Shown: positions 20,289 through 20,408 of the stretch, piece after piece | Numbering within the stretch: the stretch's first letter is position 1 | Layout of the letters: every line of letters starts with the position of its first letter | DNA from: a virus | Virus record (IMG/VR): IMGVR_UViG_3300025133_000745 | Coordinates: 1 to 20,408 of that record | Length of the DNA: 20,408 bases | Reading direction: 5' to 3' (one strand) | The notes under the pieces: model-generated | The model's input: the letters and a program-made list of their open reading frames with translations, nothing else | The model's database searches: none | What the model was told of the DNA's origin: nothing | Made by a program: the position numbers and the translations under genes

Positions 20289-20408
20289 ATGAAAAATACC
20301 AAGGAATGGTTTCCAAAAATTCTGGAGCTTGCAGGTACGATGCCTGATGCTCGGGTTGCCAAGATTACAGGCGTACCGGCATCGAGGGTGTATAGGATTC
20401 GCACAGAT
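20289..20408 (+). CDS. HTH-like protein, truncated by the window edge
   Basis: ATG 20289 directly follows the DUF1364 stop; 40 codons remain before the window ends. The segment ARVAKITGVPASRVYRIR (about 21-38) looks like a helix-turn-helix, suggesting a DNA-binding protein such as a late regulator or replication accessory. No further assignment is possible. Confidence 0.55.
   Translation, partial: MKNTKEWFPKILELAGTMPDARVAKITGVPASRVYRIRTD

Overview
The window reads as a stretch of a temperate, short-tailed (podovirus-like) bacteriophage of a Gram-negative host; no bacterial housekeeping genes are visible. A Gram-negative host is inferred from the two-component spanin pair, the M15-type endolysin and the GDP-mannose 4,6-dehydratase. 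The base composition is mid-GC. Genes are packed with constant short overlaps (GTGA, ATGA, TAATG, TGATG, TAGTG), as in a phage. I cannot name the host genus.

Layout. (1) 1-1555 (+): a GDP-mannose 4,6-dehydratase cut by the window edge and a GT8-like glycosyltransferase, wired by overlaps into the late operon. (2) 1548-11480 (+): virion genes in an order matching the T7 series gp11 to gp17: a conserved unknown, a head-tail adaptor, a tail-nozzle-like protein, a GNAT-like protein at the gp13 position, a gp14-like internal protein, a proline-rich repeat protein, two large internal/ejection protein candidates and a tail fibre. (3) 11477-13057 (+): lysis cassette with a small holin candidate, a compact M15 endolysin, two further small membrane proteins, a nested Rz/Rz1-type spanin pair and one more membrane protein. 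(4) 12981-14122 (+): DEDDy exonuclease with zinc ribbon, DUF3310 protein and a small coiled-coil protein. (5) 14123-14273: convergent gap with nested dyads, the best place for attP. (6) 14274-17430 (-): two leftward units. The proximal one (16640-17430) has a winged-helix-like protein and a possible 38-residue ORF. The distal one runs unknown, SSB-like protein, two unknowns, integrase. (7) 17567-18390: a small rightward ORF, a short CI-like repressor on the minus strand, and a divergent control region with a near-consensus rightward promoter, an operator-like element repeated elsewhere, and a strong terminator inside the leader. (8) 18403-20408 (+): replication and recombination genes (DUF4373-type initiator, lambda P-like protein, NinB-like protein, DUF1364 protein) and a truncated HTH-like gene.

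How it fits together. The architecture combines lambda-like control (repressor, divergent promoters, leftward unit ending in int beside a putative attP, rightward O/P-like replication) with a T7-like tail and ejection apparatus. Late genes lie directly next to int across the putative attP. This suggests the free or circular phage form rather than an integrated prophage, in which attP would be split.

Two features stand out. Four genes start with TTG placed exactly five bases after a GGAGAG Shine-Dalgarno, each overlapping the previous gene. The early rightward promoter is followed within about 100 bases by an intrinsic terminator, which implies antitermination or a short leader RNA.
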